A stretch of DNA of 64,000 bases from Thiomicrorhabdus immobilis. Its GTDB lineage: Bacteria > Pseudomonadota > Gammaproteobacteria > Thiomicrospirales > Thiomicrospiraceae. Shown piece after piece: positions 36,442 to 46,980 of the stretch. Every line of letters begins with the position of its first letter. Within the stretch, counting starts at the first letter, position 1. The DNA is taken from the NCBI RefSeq assembly GCF_021654855.1, contig NZ_AP024202.1, positions 1,488,001 through 1,552,000 on the forward strand, read 5' to 3'. The notes below the pieces were generated by a model. It was not told the DNA's origin. It ran no database searches and saw only the letters and a list, made by a program, of their open reading frames with translations. The position numbers and the translations under genes were made by a program.

Positions 36442-36467
36442 TAAAGTTACCAGGCCTGGTAACTTTA
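36442..36467. repeat. 26-bp perfect palindrome around the 12-mer
   Basis: The core ACCAGGCCTGGT at 36449-36460 is extended by TAAAGTT / AACTTTA with no spacer. It follows the stop of the transporter gene and precedes the start of the 36071-36415 gene, both on the minus strand. There is no U-tract on that strand. Confidence 0.85.
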
Positions 36468-36474
36468 TTTATAA

Positions 36475-37737
36475 TTAAAAATTCTTTGTTACTAAAACGT
36501 GCTTTTCACCTTCGGTTTTAGCAATCACGACAGCTCCTACCGAATCACTGAAGATATTCACCGCGGTGCGCATCATATCCAAAATCCTATCCACCACCAA
36601 CAGCAAACCGATCGCCTCCGCAGGCAAACCGACCGCCACTAAAATAATGCTTATCGCGACCAAACTGGCCGATGGAATCCCCGCCACGCCGATAGAAGTG
36701 GTTAACGCCACAACAACGATAAGCAATTGGGTAGCAAAGTCTAATTCGACACCGAATAATTGCGCTATGAAAATAGCCGCTACACATTCATAAAGTGCCG
36801 TGCCGTCCATATTGATCGTCGCCCCCAACGGTAAAACAAAACTCGTTACCCGGTTGGAAACACCCGCTCTATGCTCAACAGAGTTCATAGAGATCGGAAG
36901 TGTTGACGAAGACGAACTGGTTGAAAACGCGGTAAGCAATGCCGGAGCCATAGCCTGATAATGCAACCAAGGATTTTTGATTCCGCCAACAAATTTTAAG
37001 ATAAGCGGCATAACCACCAAAAAGTGAACCCCTAAAGCGAGAACCACCGTCATAAAGAACAGCGCTAGATTACCGAATTGCTCAAAACCGGTTTTGGCAA
37101 CTGAAGCGGCCACCAAACCAAATACCCCTAACGGGGCGAACTTCATGATCAAATCGGTCATTAACATCATGACTTCGAAGACACCCAGCCAAAAGTTATT
37201 CATAGTCGTAGCGACATCCCCTTTTAGCCTCGTCATAAAAAAACCAAACAATAAACTGAAGAAGATCAAACCCAACATTTGACCTTGAGCGGCCGCATTC
37301 ACCACGTTGGTTGGAATCATGCGCAGAAAGACTTCAACCACATCGCCAGCGGATTTGCCTTCAACAGCCATTGTCACTGTTTCATTCGCTTCGATTACCG
37401 GAGGGGGATTATTTGAAACCCCGGGTTGAATGATATTCACCAACACCAAACCAATTAAAATCGCAATCAGACTGGTCGCTAGATAATAACCAATGGTCTT
37501 CATCCCTAAGCGACCAAAACCACCTTGACTCCCCACATTGGCAATCCCCGTGATAATGGCTGAAACCACTAAAGGCACAACAATCATCTTTAACGCGTTT
37601 AAAAAAAGTGTGCCAATAAAGGTATAGATTGCTAACCAATGAACGCCCCAAATAGTGCCTTCAACACCCGTATACGCTCCCATAGCCGTGGCGATAACCA
37701 ATGCAATCAAAATCTGCCAATGTAGTGCTAATTTCAT
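36475..37737 (-). CDS. Dicarboxylate/amino acid:cation symporter (DAACS, GltP-like)
   Basis: 420 residues with about eight membrane helices and two re-entrant loops. Signature SSSSSTLP in the first loop and NMDGTALYE in the seventh helix identify the glutamate/aspartate/dicarboxylate symporter family (SLC1-like). Substrate not certain; a neutral amino acid or C4-dicarboxylate is possible. ATG 37737 has AGGG 8 nt upstream; ATG 37743 is too close to it. Confidence 0.93.
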   Translation of the reverse strand: MKLALHWQILIALVIATAMGAYTGVEGTIWGVHWLAIYTFIGTLFLNALKMIVVPLVVSAIITGIANVGSQGGFGRLGMKTIGYYLATSLIAILIGLVLVNIIQPGVSNNPPPVIEANETVTMAVEGKSAGDVVEVFLRMIPTNVVNAAAQGQMLGLIFFSLLFGFFMTRLKGDVATTMNNFWLGVFEVMMLMTDLIMKFAPLGVFGLVAASVAKTGFEQFGNLALFFMTVVLALGVHFLVVMPLILKFVGGIKNPWLHYQAMAPALLTAFSTSSSSSTLPISMNSVEHRAGVSNRVTSFVLPLGATINMDGTALYECVAAIFIAQLFGVELDFATQLLIVVVALTTSIGVAGIPSASLVAISIILVAVGLPAEAIGLLLVVDRILDMMRTAVNIFSDSVGAVVIAKTEGEKHVLVTKNF

Positions 37738-37781
37738 ATTCATATCCCTTAAAGAGCTTTTATGGTGTATTTAATGATATA

Positions 37782-37819
37782 AAAAAAGCGCTTAAAACAG
37801 GAGCCTTAAGCGCTTTTTT
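37782..37819 (-). terminator. Terminator of the rhodanese gene
   Basis: Stem AGCGCTTAA / TTAAGCGCT flanked by A6 and T6, 10-nt loop. Also reads as a terminator on the plus strand. Confidence 0.9.
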
Positions 37820-37847
37820 CAAAAAGACCTAATCAAAGGTATTCAAA

Positions 37848-38144
37848 CTATAGATCCGGGCATTGATGCCAAGCCATGAATGACCCTAGGTTGTACACTT
37901 CAGAAAAGCTTTGCGATAACAAGATTTGCATCGCCATATGTGAACGCTGACCAGAACGACAGAATACGATTACCGGTAAATCGGCGTCCAATAAGCTTTC
38001 ACCGACACGATCAATGTCCTGTAATGGAATATTGATAGCACCCGGCAATTTACTCATAGCGAATTCTTCTGGAGTGCGAACATCGACTAACTGTGCATTT
38101 TTTTCTTTAATTAAGCGTTTTGCGTCATCGCATGGAATAAACAT
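37848..38144 (-). CDS. Rhodanese-like domain protein
   Basis: 98 residues, a single rhodanese domain (GlpE-like size): DVRTPEEFAMSKLPGAINIPLQ and the catalytic loop VFCRSGQRS, with Cys as the persulfide carrier. Thiosulfate or persulfide sulfurtransferase in the cytoplasm is the family role. It has its own terminator. Confidence 0.92.
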   Translation of the reverse strand: MFIPCDDAKRLIKEKNAQLVDVRTPEEFAMSKLPGAINIPLQDIDRVGESLLDADLPVIVFCRSGQRSHMAMQILLSQSFSEVYNLGSFMAWHQCPDL

Positions 38145-38335
38145 AATTTCTCAACTCCCAATTGTATGTTTTTATTTGGTGCGTAATATACCTTAAATCA
38201 ATTCGCTTTAATAGTTTAAGAAGACGTTAAACTATTAATATCCCCCCAAGCAAAGGTTATACCTTTTAGAACCCTAATCGTTATTAATTGAATCTAATTC
38301 ATTTAGGTGTCGACGATGTCCTACCAATTGACGTC

Positions 38336-38833
38336 CTAAGCGATAAAAACATAGGCCAACCAAATCACCGCAATAGCATAAAAAGCGGCAAGTACGTCAT
38401 CCAGCATAATGCCAAAACCGCCTGAAACTTGCTCATCCACACTCTTGATTGGCCAAGGTTTCCATATATCAAAAACTCTAAAAGCAACAAAGGCAGCAAA
38501 CCAATATTGCCAATTCTGTTCAGGGAGCACCAACAATACCAGCCAAATCCCTACAAACTCATCCCACACAATACCGCCATGGTCATGAACTTGCATATAT
38601 TCTGAAGATTTACCACAAATGTGACTTCCTAAAAACAGAGCTAACGCAAATACCAACCAGGCGAACCATTCTGACCATAGCAAAATAGGCAAAAACAATA
38701 ATAACCCCAACAAGGTTCCAGCGGTACCAGGGCCTTTGGGCGACAATCCCGAACCAAAACCAAAGCCAAGCATCAACATTGGATTATGTAATAGTTCAGA
38801 AAATTTAGGGATTCTTGGTTTATTTTTTGACAT
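38336..38833 (-). CDS. pgpA: Phosphatidylglycerophosphatase A
   Basis: Makes phosphatidylglycerol from its phosphate. 165 residues, membrane-embedded with three or four helices: GFGSGLSPKGPGTAGTLLG, HDHGGIVWDEFVGIW and the C-terminal VFDIWKPWPIKSVD ... GGFGIMLDDVLA, which are family signatures. Together with psd at 40.5 kb the window holds two phospholipid head-group enzymes. Confidence 0.95.
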   Translation of the reverse strand: MSKNKPRIPKFSELLHNPMLMLGFGFGSGLSPKGPGTAGTLLGLLLFLPILLWSEWFAWLVFALALFLGSHICGKSSEYMQVHDHGGIVWDEFVGIWLVLLVLPEQNWQYWFAAFVAFRVFDIWKPWPIKSVDEQVSGGFGIMLDDVLAAFYAIAVIWLAYVFIA

Positions 38834-38914
38834 ATCGTTATAGCTGATTGATGTAGAGTGGTTATCGAATTGAATAGCTCACGGGCATATCTGTAACGTT
38901 TAGATGCCACATAT

Positions 38915-38944
38915 AAAAACAGCGTTATTTCTAACGCTGTTTTT
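38915..38944 (-). terminator. Terminator of argG
   Basis: Stem AAAAACAGCGTTA / TAACGCTGTTTTT with a 4-nt loop, 14 bp past the argG stop. Confidence 0.93.
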
Positions 38945-38958
38945 GATTTAAAGCCTAA

Positions 38959-40170
38959 TTACTTAGAACGTCTTTTTGCTGCCGTTTTCAAGCGCAAGGC
39001 ATTCAACTTAATGAAGCCTTCCGCATCTTTATGGTTATAGGCTCCGCCATCATCTTCAAACGTGGCAATATTCTCATCAAACAAGCTGTTCTCGGAAGTG
39101 CGGCCAACCACAACAACATTACCTTTATACAGTTTGACACGCACGTTACCAGAAACATAAGTTTGTGACTGGTCAATCAACGCCTGTAACATTTCACGCT
39201 CTGGAGCAAACCAGAAACCGTTGTAGATCATTTCAGCGTACTTAGGCATTAACTCATCTTTCAGGTGAGCCGCATTACGGTCTAATGTTAAAGACTCCAT
39301 TGCACGGTGCGCCTTAAGCATAATGGTTCCCGCCGGGGTTTCATAACAACCACGAGCCTTCATTCCCACAAAGCGGTTTTCGACGATATCATCACGACCA
39401 ATCCCGTTTTCACCACCCACTTTGTTCAAAAATTCCATAACGGTTGCTGGTGACATTTTTTCACCGTTGATTCCAACGATATCACCTTTTTCAAACTCGA
39501 TATCTAAGTAAGTCGCGACATCTGGTGCGTTTTCTGGAGAAACCGTCCATAACCACATATCTTCTTCTGGCTCGTTTTCAGGGTGTTCAATAATCCCACC
39601 TTCATAAGAGATATGAAGTAAGTTTGCATCCATTGAGTAAGGTGATTTTTTACCTTTTTTCTTCTCAATCGAAATACCATGCTCTTCAGCATAAGCCATC
39701 AACTTTTCACGAGACATCAAATCCCACTCACGCCAAGGCGCAATCACTTTAACCTCAGGCATTAACGCATAAGCATTCAATTCAAAACGTACCTGGTCAT
39801 TACCTTTACCGGTCGCACCATGAGAGATAGCATCGGCACCGACTTCTTTCGCGATTTCAACCAAACGTTTCGAGATTAGAGGACGAGCGATTGAAGTACC
39901 TAAACGATACTCCCCTTCATAGATTGCGTTAGCACGCATCATAGGGAAAACGAAATCACGAGCGAACTCTTCACGCAGGTCTTCAATGTAGATTTCTTTA
40001 ATCCCCATTGCTTGAGCTTTAGCACGAGCAGGTTCAATCTCTTCACCCTGACCGATATCAGCGGTAAAAGTCACCACTTCGCAGTTATATTCATCCTGTA
40101 ACCACTTAGCGATAATTGAAGTATCTAAACCACCAGAATAGGCTAAAACGACCTTTTTAACATCAGACAT
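38959..40170 (-). CDS. argG: Argininosuccinate synthase
   Basis: Joins citrulline and aspartate with ATP in arginine synthesis. 403 residues: P-loop AYSGGLDTS near the N-terminus, [14 protein letters not shown] and [13 protein letters not shown]. The open frame runs 29 codons upstream but ATG 40170 has AAGGAAA and matches the family. A TATAAT on the minus strand at 40213-40208 is a likely -10, about 40 bp upstream. Confidence 0.97.
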   Translation of the reverse strand: MSDVKKVVLAYSGGLDTSIIAKWLQDEYNCEVVTFTADIGQGEEIEPARAKAQAMGIKEIYIEDLREEFARDFVFPMMRANAIYEGEYRLGTSIARPLISKRLVEIAKEVGADAISHGATGKGNDQVRFELNAYALMPEVKVIAPWREWDLMSREKLMAYAEEHGISIEKKKGKKSPYSMDANLLHISYEGGIIEHPENEPEEDMWLWTVSPENAPDVATYLDIEFEKGDIVGINGEKMSPATVMEFLNKVGGENGIGRDDIVENRFVGMKARGCYETPAGTIMLKAHRAMESLTLDRNAAHLKDELMPKYAEMIYNGFWFAPEREMLQALIDQSQTYVSGNVRVKLYKGNVVVVGRTSENSLFDENIATFEDDGGAYNHKDAEGFIKLNALRLKTAAKRRSK

Positions 40171-40473
40171 GATTGTTTTCCTTACTATAAAACGATTAAT
40201 TGCGCGAATTATACATGAAACAGCCAAAAACATCATAAATTTAGGTGTTGGATTCACTCTAACTTACAAATTATTCGTATCCATTTTGAACAAAAAACAT
40301 ACGCTTGATTCAAAACGCAAAAAATTCGACATAGCACTTAAAAAACCCCGTTATTTTTAGGTCAAGTGAAGTAGATATTCAAAGTAATAACAAAAGATTA
40401 ATTAGCCTCCTTGAAATATTTACATTAGAATCCCATTAACTAAAGAATATAAAAAATTCAGGAACGCTTTGTC
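40171..40473. other. Divergent promoter region of argG and psd
   Basis: About 300 bp, AT-rich, no gene. Contains the argG -10 (40208-40213) and, toward psd, TTAGAAT near 40426. No ARG-box or other operator could be assigned with confidence. Confidence 0.5.
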
Positions 40474-41373
40474 ATGGCAAAACTAATGGACTTTATTAAA
40501 GTCACACCCCAATATTTCATACCTAAACACCTACTTTCGAGTGGTATGCACTGGTTCATGCAGGTTGAAACACCATGGATTAAAAATAACGTAATCAAGC
40601 TTCTAACCAAAGTTTACGGTATCAATATCAGTGAAGCGGCCGATGAAGATATTAACAACTACCCTCACTTCAACGCTTTTTTTACCCGAACTTTAAAACC
40701 AGAAGCACGCCCGATTGACCCAACACCAAATAGCTGGGTAAGCCCGGTAGATGGGTTGATCAGTCAATCCACCCACATTGAAGGTAATAAAATCATTCAA
40801 GCCAAATGCCACCCTTATACCGTTGAAGCTTTGGTGGGTGGAGACATTGGTTATGCCAAACAATTCCAAGACGGCGATGCCGCGGTCATTTATCTATCGC
40901 CAAAAGACTACCACCGAATTCATATACCGGTTGATGCCAAGCTATTATCGATGACCTACGTTCCAGGCGACTTGTTTGCGGTTAACCCTGCTACGGTGCG
41001 TCAAGTAGATGGATTATTCGCACGTAATGAACGTTTGGTGATTCGTTTTGAAAATGAACAGGGTCCATTTTGCTTAATTATGGTCGGAGCGATTTTTGTC
41101 GGTAGCATGGAAACCGTCTGGCAAGGTAAAATCACGCCGGATTACGAGCCGACAATTCAACATTGGGACTATCAAGACGAAAATATTGAATTCAGCAAAG
41201 GCGACGAAATCGGTCGATTCAATATGGGCTCCACCGTGGTTTTACTTACACCTAAAGGGCAGTTACCAGAATTAGGCAAGATTCATAGCGACACCCCTAT
41301 TAAAATGGGTGAACATTTGGCAAAATACCCAAATAGTTCAAACAGTAATGAACAGCAAGACCAACATTCTTAA
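40474..41373 (+). CDS. psd: Phosphatidylserine decarboxylase proenzyme
   Basis: Makes phosphatidylethanolamine. 299 residues. It self-cleaves between Gly252 and Ser253 in the motif MGST (normally LGST), giving a pyruvoyl alpha subunit. Other conserved blocks are [18 protein letters not shown] and PGDLFAVNP. Membrane-associated through its N-terminal part. Followed 16 bp later by the PII gene, probably co-transcribed. Confidence 0.95.
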   Translation: MAKLMDFIKVTPQYFIPKHLLSSGMHWFMQVETPWIKNNVIKLLTKVYGINISEAADEDINNYPHFNAFFTRTLKPEARPIDPTPNSWVSPVDGLISQSTHIEGNKIIQAKCHPYTVEALVGGDIGYAKQFQDGDAAVIYLSPKDYHRIHIPVDAKLLSMTYVPGDLFAVNPATVRQVDGLFARNERLVIRFENEQGPFCLIMVGAIFVGSMETVWQGKITPDYEPTIQHWDYQDENIEFSKGDEIGRFNMGSTVVLLTPKGQLPELGKIHSDTPIKMGEHLAKYPNSSNSNEQQDQHS

Positions 41374-41380
41374 TCATTAA

Positions 41381-41728
<348 letters not shown>

Positions 41729-41767
41729 TCTAGCGCAAAGCCTATTGGGTAAATACAAGTTCAATAT

Positions 41768-41793
41768 AACGCCACTTTTTAGTGGCGTTTTTA
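41768..41793 (+). terminator. Terminator of the psd-PII unit
   Basis: Stem AACGCCACT / AGTGGCGTT with a 4-nt loop and T-run. Confidence 0.93.
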
Positions 41794-42127
41794 TTCAATC
41801 GAAAAAATTTTAAGTGCGCAACTGGCCTGGTAATCGTATAGACAAGCAAATCAGGCCTCTTATTTTTATATTCACGACACCCTTTTATCGCTGTTTGCCA
41901 CTAGATATCTATCAATCCATAAAAATAAATTCAATTAATGCTGGACATTCCCCCCTAAACTCTGTAGTGTACTCCTCAGCAAGAAAGAAAGCCTAAAATT
42001 TACAACCTACATTTCGCTGTTTTATTCGTAACACCCCGTTCTGAAGTTTTTAAAGTATCAGTCAAGATTTCCATGCTACACAAGCCTCTTGAGGCAATAC
42101 TCTCAAATATAATTCAGGATAATTATT
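41794..42127 (+). promoter_or_regulatory. Long leader region upstream of the cold-shock gene
   Basis: 334 bp without a gene. Long 5' leaders are usual for cold-shock genes. Seen: a degenerate palindrome (CTGGCCTGG) near 41826, and a short GCCTC-TT-GAGGC hairpin at about 42088. AGGA lies 8 nt before the ATG. Transcription start not identified. Confidence 0.45.
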
Positions 42128-42337
42128 ATGTCTAATGCAGTTAAAGGAACCGTTAAGTGGTTCAACGAATCTAAAGGTTTTGGTTTTCTAGAGCAAGAAT
42201 CTGGTCCAGATGTTTTCGCACATTTCAGTGCAATCACTGGTTCTGGTTTCAAAACGCTAGCTGAAGGTCAAGCAGTTGAGTTCACAGTAACTCAAGGTCC
42301 TAAAGGTCCACAAGCTGAAAACATCGTTGCGATTTAA
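42128..42337 (+). CDS. Cold-shock protein (CspA family)
   Basis: 69 residues, one cold-shock domain: [18 protein letters not shown] with RNP1 (KGFGFL) and RNP2 (DVFAHF). Single-stranded RNA/DNA binding chaperone. The codon choice looks like that of a highly expressed gene, and the gene has its own strong terminator. Confidence 0.96.
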   Translation: MSNAVKGTVKWFNESKGFGFLEQESGPDVFAHFSAITGSGFKTLAEGQAVEFTVTQGPKGPQAENIVAI

Positions 42338-42395
42338 TCTTTAAGATAAACTCTCTTAACCTTGAGTTAAGTTGAGTTTAAAGATTACCAACCAT

Positions 42396-42427
42396 AAAAA
42401 AGGCAGGTTTCAAAACCTGCCTTTTTT
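42396..42427 (+). terminator. Terminator of the cold-shock gene
   Basis: Stem AAAAAAGGCAGGTTT / AAACCTGCCTTTTTT with a 2-nt loop. Confidence 0.94.
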
Positions 42428-42485
42428 GTATCTAAAATAAACAATATTACAAAGTGCTCACCTACAGCACTCTTCAGCAAACTTT

Positions 42486-43034
42486 CTATTGAAGTTCAGA
42501 CTCTGCCATCTCTTTTACCGTTAACCTTAACAGACGCACCTCATTGCCGGTTTGATTGTGTTTATATACGCTATGCATTGGCTCCTCACGCAACAAACGA
42601 TAACCTTCATGCATATAGTTAATACGCTCTTCATAATAGCGTTTTAATAATGAGGTTTCCAAACTCCAACCTTTTGGCATGGCCACGCCTTTTACCGGCT
42701 TGCTCGAGACTTTGCTCGCCAAACAGATTAAAGTGTTATCTTTCAATTTTGTAAATTGAGTGCTCAGCCAATCACAAGGCATTTCACTCTCACCGAATTG
42801 AGTCAGCATCACCATATCTTTAGAGGTCTCTAAACCACCGCCCTCTAAAGCGGCTAAAAACTCATTGGCTTGTTTTAAATCTAAAAAACCGATTCTTAGT
42901 AAATCTTCATCAGAACAAATTGCAGTTGGATGCAAAGTACCTTCTACAGAACCTAACGCATCCAAAGCCTTTTGATTTTTTAATGCTTGCTCTTTATTGA
43001 TAACAATCGAATAACCTTCAATTAAAACTGCCAT
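42486..43034 (-). CDS. Hypothetical protein
   Basis: 182 residues, soluble, no signal peptide. Begins MAVLIEGYSIVINKEQAL; the middle has EFLAALEGGGLET and FGESEMPCDWLSTQF; the C-terminal part is helical and charged (LLKRYYEERINYMHEGYRLL). I cannot assign a family. Not part of an obvious operon: 233 bp separate it from the Lon-like gene, and the cold-shock gene is convergent. Confidence 0.75.
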   Translation of the reverse strand: MAVLIEGYSIVINKEQALKNQKALDALGSVEGTLHPTAICSDEDLLRIGFLDLKQANEFLAALEGGGLETSKDMVMLTQFGESEMPCDWLSTQFTKLKDNTLICLASKVSSKPVKGVAMPKGWSLETSLLKRYYEERINYMHEGYRLLREEPMHSVYKHNQTGNEVRLLRLTVKEMAESELQ

Positions 43035-43267
43035 TTAATTTCCTATGTGATGTGTAGTGATATCCACTGCAAAGTTGAATTTTATATAAGCAAAATGCTA
43101 AACAGTTAGCCTGCAAAAAACAACCGATTAACATTACAATTCATTATGCAAATCATAACTAACTCAAACTCTATTCACGGTTAAGTTGGTTTTAGCGAAG
43201 CTTAATTAAAAACTCAAGTAACTGAAACTTTAAATCCAGACAACCTTTCTAGCCATCTATCAATGAT

Positions 43268-45697
43268 TCAATCCTTCTTTGGCTCTAAATACTGTTTACG
43301 AAGTTCGGTGTATTTTTGAATTTTCTGTTCAACAATGCCATTTAAACTGTCTTTAGGATAACGGCCTTTTTTATCTGCCACACCCATATCCACACCACTT
43401 AATATCGATAGCATCTCATCCACCGTTTCTACCGAATAAACTGCAAACTGGCCAGCTTTTACCGCTTGTAAAACTTTAGAGCTTAACATGAGGTGAACTC
43501 TATTGGACGCAGGGATAATAACACCCTGCTCCCCGGTCAAACCACGCTTATCACAGAGTTCAAAAAAACCTTCAACCTTCTCATTTACACCACCAATCGC
43601 CTGAATCTCTCCATGTTGATTCACAGAACCCGTCACCGCTAAACTCTGTTTTAATGGAATATCCGCTATTGCAGAAAGTAACACGCACAGTTCCGCAGCT
43701 GAGGCGCTATCGCCTTCAACCTCACCGTAGGATTGTTCAAAGACCAAACTCGCTGATAAAGCGAGAGGTTTCTCTTTTGCGTAACGATAAGCAAGATAAG
43801 AGGAGAGAATCATCACCCCTTTGGAGTGAATCGCGCCACCCAATTCAACCTCACGCTCAATATCAATCACTTTACCAGAGCCCAATCGAGCAGTAGCGGT
43901 AATACGAGTAGGCCGTCCAAAGCTAATATCGTCTAGCTGTATGACACTCAGACCATTGATTTGACCGACCTTTTCACCACTGGTGTTGATTAAGTGAATC
44001 CCTCTCAATATTGACTCTTGAACACGCTCACGAAGCTGCCCGCTTCTCATTAAGCGGCTATCGATTGCTTTTTCCACATCTTCTCTAATGATGCCCTTGC
44101 GTTTAGCTTGCTGCGCCCAATAATCGGACTCTTTTAGCAAATCGACTAAACTCCCCATATGCAATGACACTTTTTCGCCATCGTCAGCCATTCTAGAACA
44201 ATGCTCAATGACTCTCTCCACCGCCGCTTTATCCAATGCCAACAGTTTGTTTTGCTGTTGTAGCCCAGCTATCATGCGAGCATATAAAAAACTATTTTCG
44301 GGGTCGCGATCCATATCTTCAGAAAAATCAGCCGCCACCTTGAACAGCAGCCCAAACTCTGGGTCAAATTGTTTCAACAAGTAGTACAACACCCTGCTAC
44401 CCGTTAACACGACCTTCACATCCAGTGCGATAGGCTCCGGTTTTAGTGAGATTGTGCTGGCCATGCTTAGAATTTGCTCTAAGGATTCAATTTTGACGAC
44501 ATGTGAACGTAACGCTCTCTTTAGACCATCCCACGCATACAGCGACGTCAAGACCTTACGAGCATCCAACACCAAGTATCCACCGTTAGCCTGATGCAAA
44601 GCGCCAGATTTAATAAGCGAGAAATCGGTTAGCAAAGTACCGAAGTGGGCAATATGCTCCACTCGACCAATGAGATTTTGGTAGCTAGGGTTATCCTCGA
44701 AGATAACCGGTGCACCTTCCGTTGTACTGTTATCAACCAACACATTGATTTGATATTCGGTAAACTCTGGAGGCAATTGATTGGCGGTTAAGGTCGCAGG
44801 TGGTTTTTCAGCGGCATATTTTCTGAACAGATCCGCGTTGTTGATAATATCCTGTTTGACGAGTTCCAAAAATGCCTTAACCTCGGCTATATCTGCGTAA
44901 TGGGCTTGCAGATCTTGAGCATAATGCGTGACCGTCATATTGGAAACATCACGGTTCAATTTTTTAACACTTTCAGCCATCTCTTTTTGCCAAAGTGGGA
45001 TCTGTAACAAGATTTTCTTCAACTCATCTCTGAGCTCTTCGACCACACGAGTAATCACCTGTTGCTCATCGTCCGGCAACTGCTTGAACTCCTGTGGCGT
45101 AAGCACTCTTCCCTCTTTTTTGGGGCCAAGATTCCAACCGGTGGCGGTACGAGCCATCATGATATTGTTCGTTTCCGCTTTTGCGGCAATTTCCTGTAAT
45201 GAAAGATCTTCTTTATGCACAAAAGCATCATGGATGGTTTGATATTCGGCTTGATACTGGTCACTTTCAAAAGCGGCGGGAATGGCAATCAACAAGTCAG
45301 AGATGAATTGCACCATATCTTGCTGCAATGACTTCCCCCTGCCTTTAGGGAGTTTTAAAACCAGCGGTTTTTCAGGAAACTCAAAATTGTTGACATAACA
45401 CCAATCAAAAGGGGGTTGCGCGTGCTTAGCTTGCTCTTTTAATAAGGCTTTAACGGTGGTGTTTTTTCCTAAACCAGTTGAACCTAAGACAAATAAATTA
45501 TAGCCCTCATGCTTCATGCCCACACCAAACTTAAGTGCGTCCATAGCACGATCTTGCCCTAGATTTTCAGTTAAAGACTCCAAATCGGAGGTGGTCTCAA
45601 ATTCTAATTCGGATAGGTCGCATTGATGATATAGATCCGCATTAGATAATTGATATTTTCCTGGCTGACCTTGATCATTAGATGCCGTCTTTTTCAT
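43268..45697 (-). CDS. Lon-like ATP-dependent protease (YcbZ / AAA_32 type)
   Basis: 809 residues. The N-terminal AAA-like domain has LGSTGLGKNTTVKALL (Walker A near 73), a long helical insert, and DARKVLTSLYAWDGLKRAL. The C-terminal Lon protease domain has the catalytic Ser in EGDSASAAELCVLLSAI and a Lys after GGVNEK. Matches the putative Lon-like family that lacks the Lon N-terminal domain. Substrates unknown. Confidence 0.92.
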   Translation of the reverse strand: MKKTASNDQGQPGKYQLSNADLYHQCDLSELEFETTSDLESLTENLGQDRAMDALKFGVGMKHEGYNLFVLGSTGLGKNTTVKALLKEQAKHAQPPFDWCYVNNFEFPEKPLVLKLPKGRGKSLQQDMVQFISDLLIAIPAAFESDQYQAEYQTIHDAFVHKEDLSLQEIAAKAETNNIMMARTATGWNLGPKKEGRVLTPQEFKQLPDDEQQVITRVVEELRDELKKILLQIPLWQKEMAESVKKLNRDVSNMTVTHYAQDLQAHYADIAEVKAFLELVKQDIINNADLFRKYAAEKPPATLTANQLPPEFTEYQINVLVDNSTTEGAPVIFEDNPSYQNLIGRVEHIAHFGTLLTDFSLIKSGALHQANGGYLVLDARKVLTSLYAWDGLKRALRSHVVKIESLEQILSMASTISLKPEPIALDVKVVLTGSRVLYYLLKQFDPEFGLLFKVAADFSEDMDRDPENSFLYARMIAGLQQQNKLLALDKAAVERVIEHCSRMADDGEKVSLHMGSLVDLLKESDYWAQQAKRKGIIREDVEKAIDSRLMRSGQLRERVQESILRGIHLINTSGEKVGQINGLSVIQLDDISFGRPTRITATARLGSGKVIDIEREVELGGAIHSKGVMILSSYLAYRYAKEKPLALSASLVFEQSYGEVEGDSASAAELCVLLSAIADIPLKQSLAVTGSVNQHGEIQAIGGVNEKVEGFFELCDKRGLTGEQGVIIPASNRVHLMLSSKVLQAVKAGQFAVYSVETVDEMLSILSGVDMGVADKKGRYPKDSLNGIVEQKIQKYTELRKQYLEPKKD

Positions 45698-46080
45698 AGA
45701 ATCACTCTCATATTTAAATAATGCGTTTAAATATCACATTGTAAAATTCAACTACCGTTCAGCATACCATGGCAATAATAAACCTAAAAATCCATTTCAT
45801 GGCTATCATTGAAATGCTTTACATGATGTTGAGTTAAATCAAGTTGGTTTAGAGCTCTACATCGACCAGCTATTGATTGGCCAATTAACTCTAAGGAGCA
45901 ATGCTTGGAATAGGTTTCTACCTCCAAAAGCTTGACGATAAGATGAAGAGTAATGAACGGCAGAGAATGACAATAGAGAATAACGATAGAGACCGAAAAC
46001 AGAACGCTTAAAAGACGGTGATGATTTCAGCCTTTAATCAAAGAAGCTTTTTTTAAGATGGTTGCTGTAACCTAATATTG
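45698..46080. other. Intergenic region, no clear gene
   Basis: About 380 bp between two leftward genes. It should hold the Lon-like gene promoter. The plus strand has one short frame (45901-46011). A segment near 45935-46000 is unusually purine-rich on the plus strand. No tRNA or terminator seen. Confidence 0.45.
45901..46011 (+). CDS. Possible 36-residue small protein
   Basis: An ATG follows AAGGAG by only two bases, which is closer than normal. The product starts MLGIGFYLQKLDDKM and is rich in Arg, Asn, Asp and Lys after that. No signal peptide or known relative. It could be chance; the purine-rich sequence favours both the Shine-Dalgarno and the open frame. Confidence 0.2.
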   Translation: MLGIGFYLQKLDDKMKSNERQRMTIENNDRDRKQNA

Positions 46081-46848
46081 TTATAGGAAAGAAACACCTA
46101 CATGGTTTTTTTGCCATTTTTTACCGGCCTCACCTAAAGGGACCACCTCCCATTCCCAGGTGGTCTCAGCTTTTGGTGGCTCGACATCCCACCAAGGATC
46201 AAAGCGCTCCACCTCCTGCCCCTGTTCATCAAACTCAATATCGAGGCGATCGGCAATCAAGCAGACCTCACCGGAAAATTGCTTGAGGTAGTTGACGTGG
46301 GCAAAGATCAATTGCTTACCGACTATATCAGCCGCCTCTTCGGAAAGTTTATAATCATTAAGCAGCCAACGCACCGGGATTAGAGGTAATTGAGTAATTA
46401 AATTCAAGGAAACCACCAAATCGATATGCGGATCATCCAACCAGGTAGATGGTGCTTGAACCATGGCTTGACCTTCTGAAATCCACTCCAAAGACTCGGT
46501 AACATCATGCTCTATCAATTCGACATTATCGAATTTTGCGGCTTTCTCACGGGCAGATTTTAAGAACACCAAATCCACCAACATCACCCTTTCAAACCGG
46601 TTGGATAAAGCCTCCAACGGTACATCATTTAATGAACCTGCACCAAAAATGAGTACTTTACGATGTTGCACCGCTCGAGTCATTGCTTGCAAGATGACTT
46701 GTTGACACTTTTCATAATGCATACCCCACTCTTGCTGACAACGGTCGGCACGGGCTGACATAGCAATTGCTTCTTTTAAGTATCCCATTTTTTTTGCCTG
46801 CTCAATTTGAGTGGGAGTGGTCAAATACTGCCAAAATTCAAATATCAT
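46081..46848 (-). CDS. Methyltransferase-like protein
   Basis: 255 residues. A Rossmann-type core is visible: KVLIFGAGSLNDVPLEAL (glycine-rich loop), RVMLVDLVFLKSAREKA (acidic strand end), NVELIEHDVTE and DLVVSLNLITQLPLIP, consistent with SAM binding. The last 60 residues carry FDPWWDVEPPKAETTWEWEVVP. ATG 46848 has AGAGG 8 nt upstream, against the longer frame starting at 46950. Substrate unknown. Follows ntrC on the same strand by about 130 bp. Confidence 0.78.
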   Translation of the reverse strand: MIFEFWQYLTTPTQIEQAKKMGYLKEAIAMSARADRCQQEWGMHYEKCQQVILQAMTRAVQHRKVLIFGAGSLNDVPLEALSNRFERVMLVDLVFLKSAREKAAKFDNVELIEHDVTESLEWISEGQAMVQAPSTWLDDPHIDLVVSLNLITQLPLIPVRWLLNDYKLSEEAADIVGKQLIFAHVNYLKQFSGEVCLIADRLDIEFDEQGQEVERFDPWWDVEPPKAETTWEWEVVPLGEAGKKWQKNHVGVSFL

Positions 46849-46980
46849 TGAGAGTGCCTCTAGTGAATTTAAGTCGACTAATGTCATCGTTAGCCTAGAC
46901 TTGCATTTTATTGCCTCATACCTGAACCGAACGGAATCTTTAAAATCCAATCAATTCAAATACATTCACACTAATGATGA

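Noticed and set aside
42107-42112. TATAAT just before the cold-shock gene as its -10 box.
   Set aside because: The transcript would start downstream of the AGGA ribosome site; the real promoter is likely further upstream, as usual for cold-shock genes.
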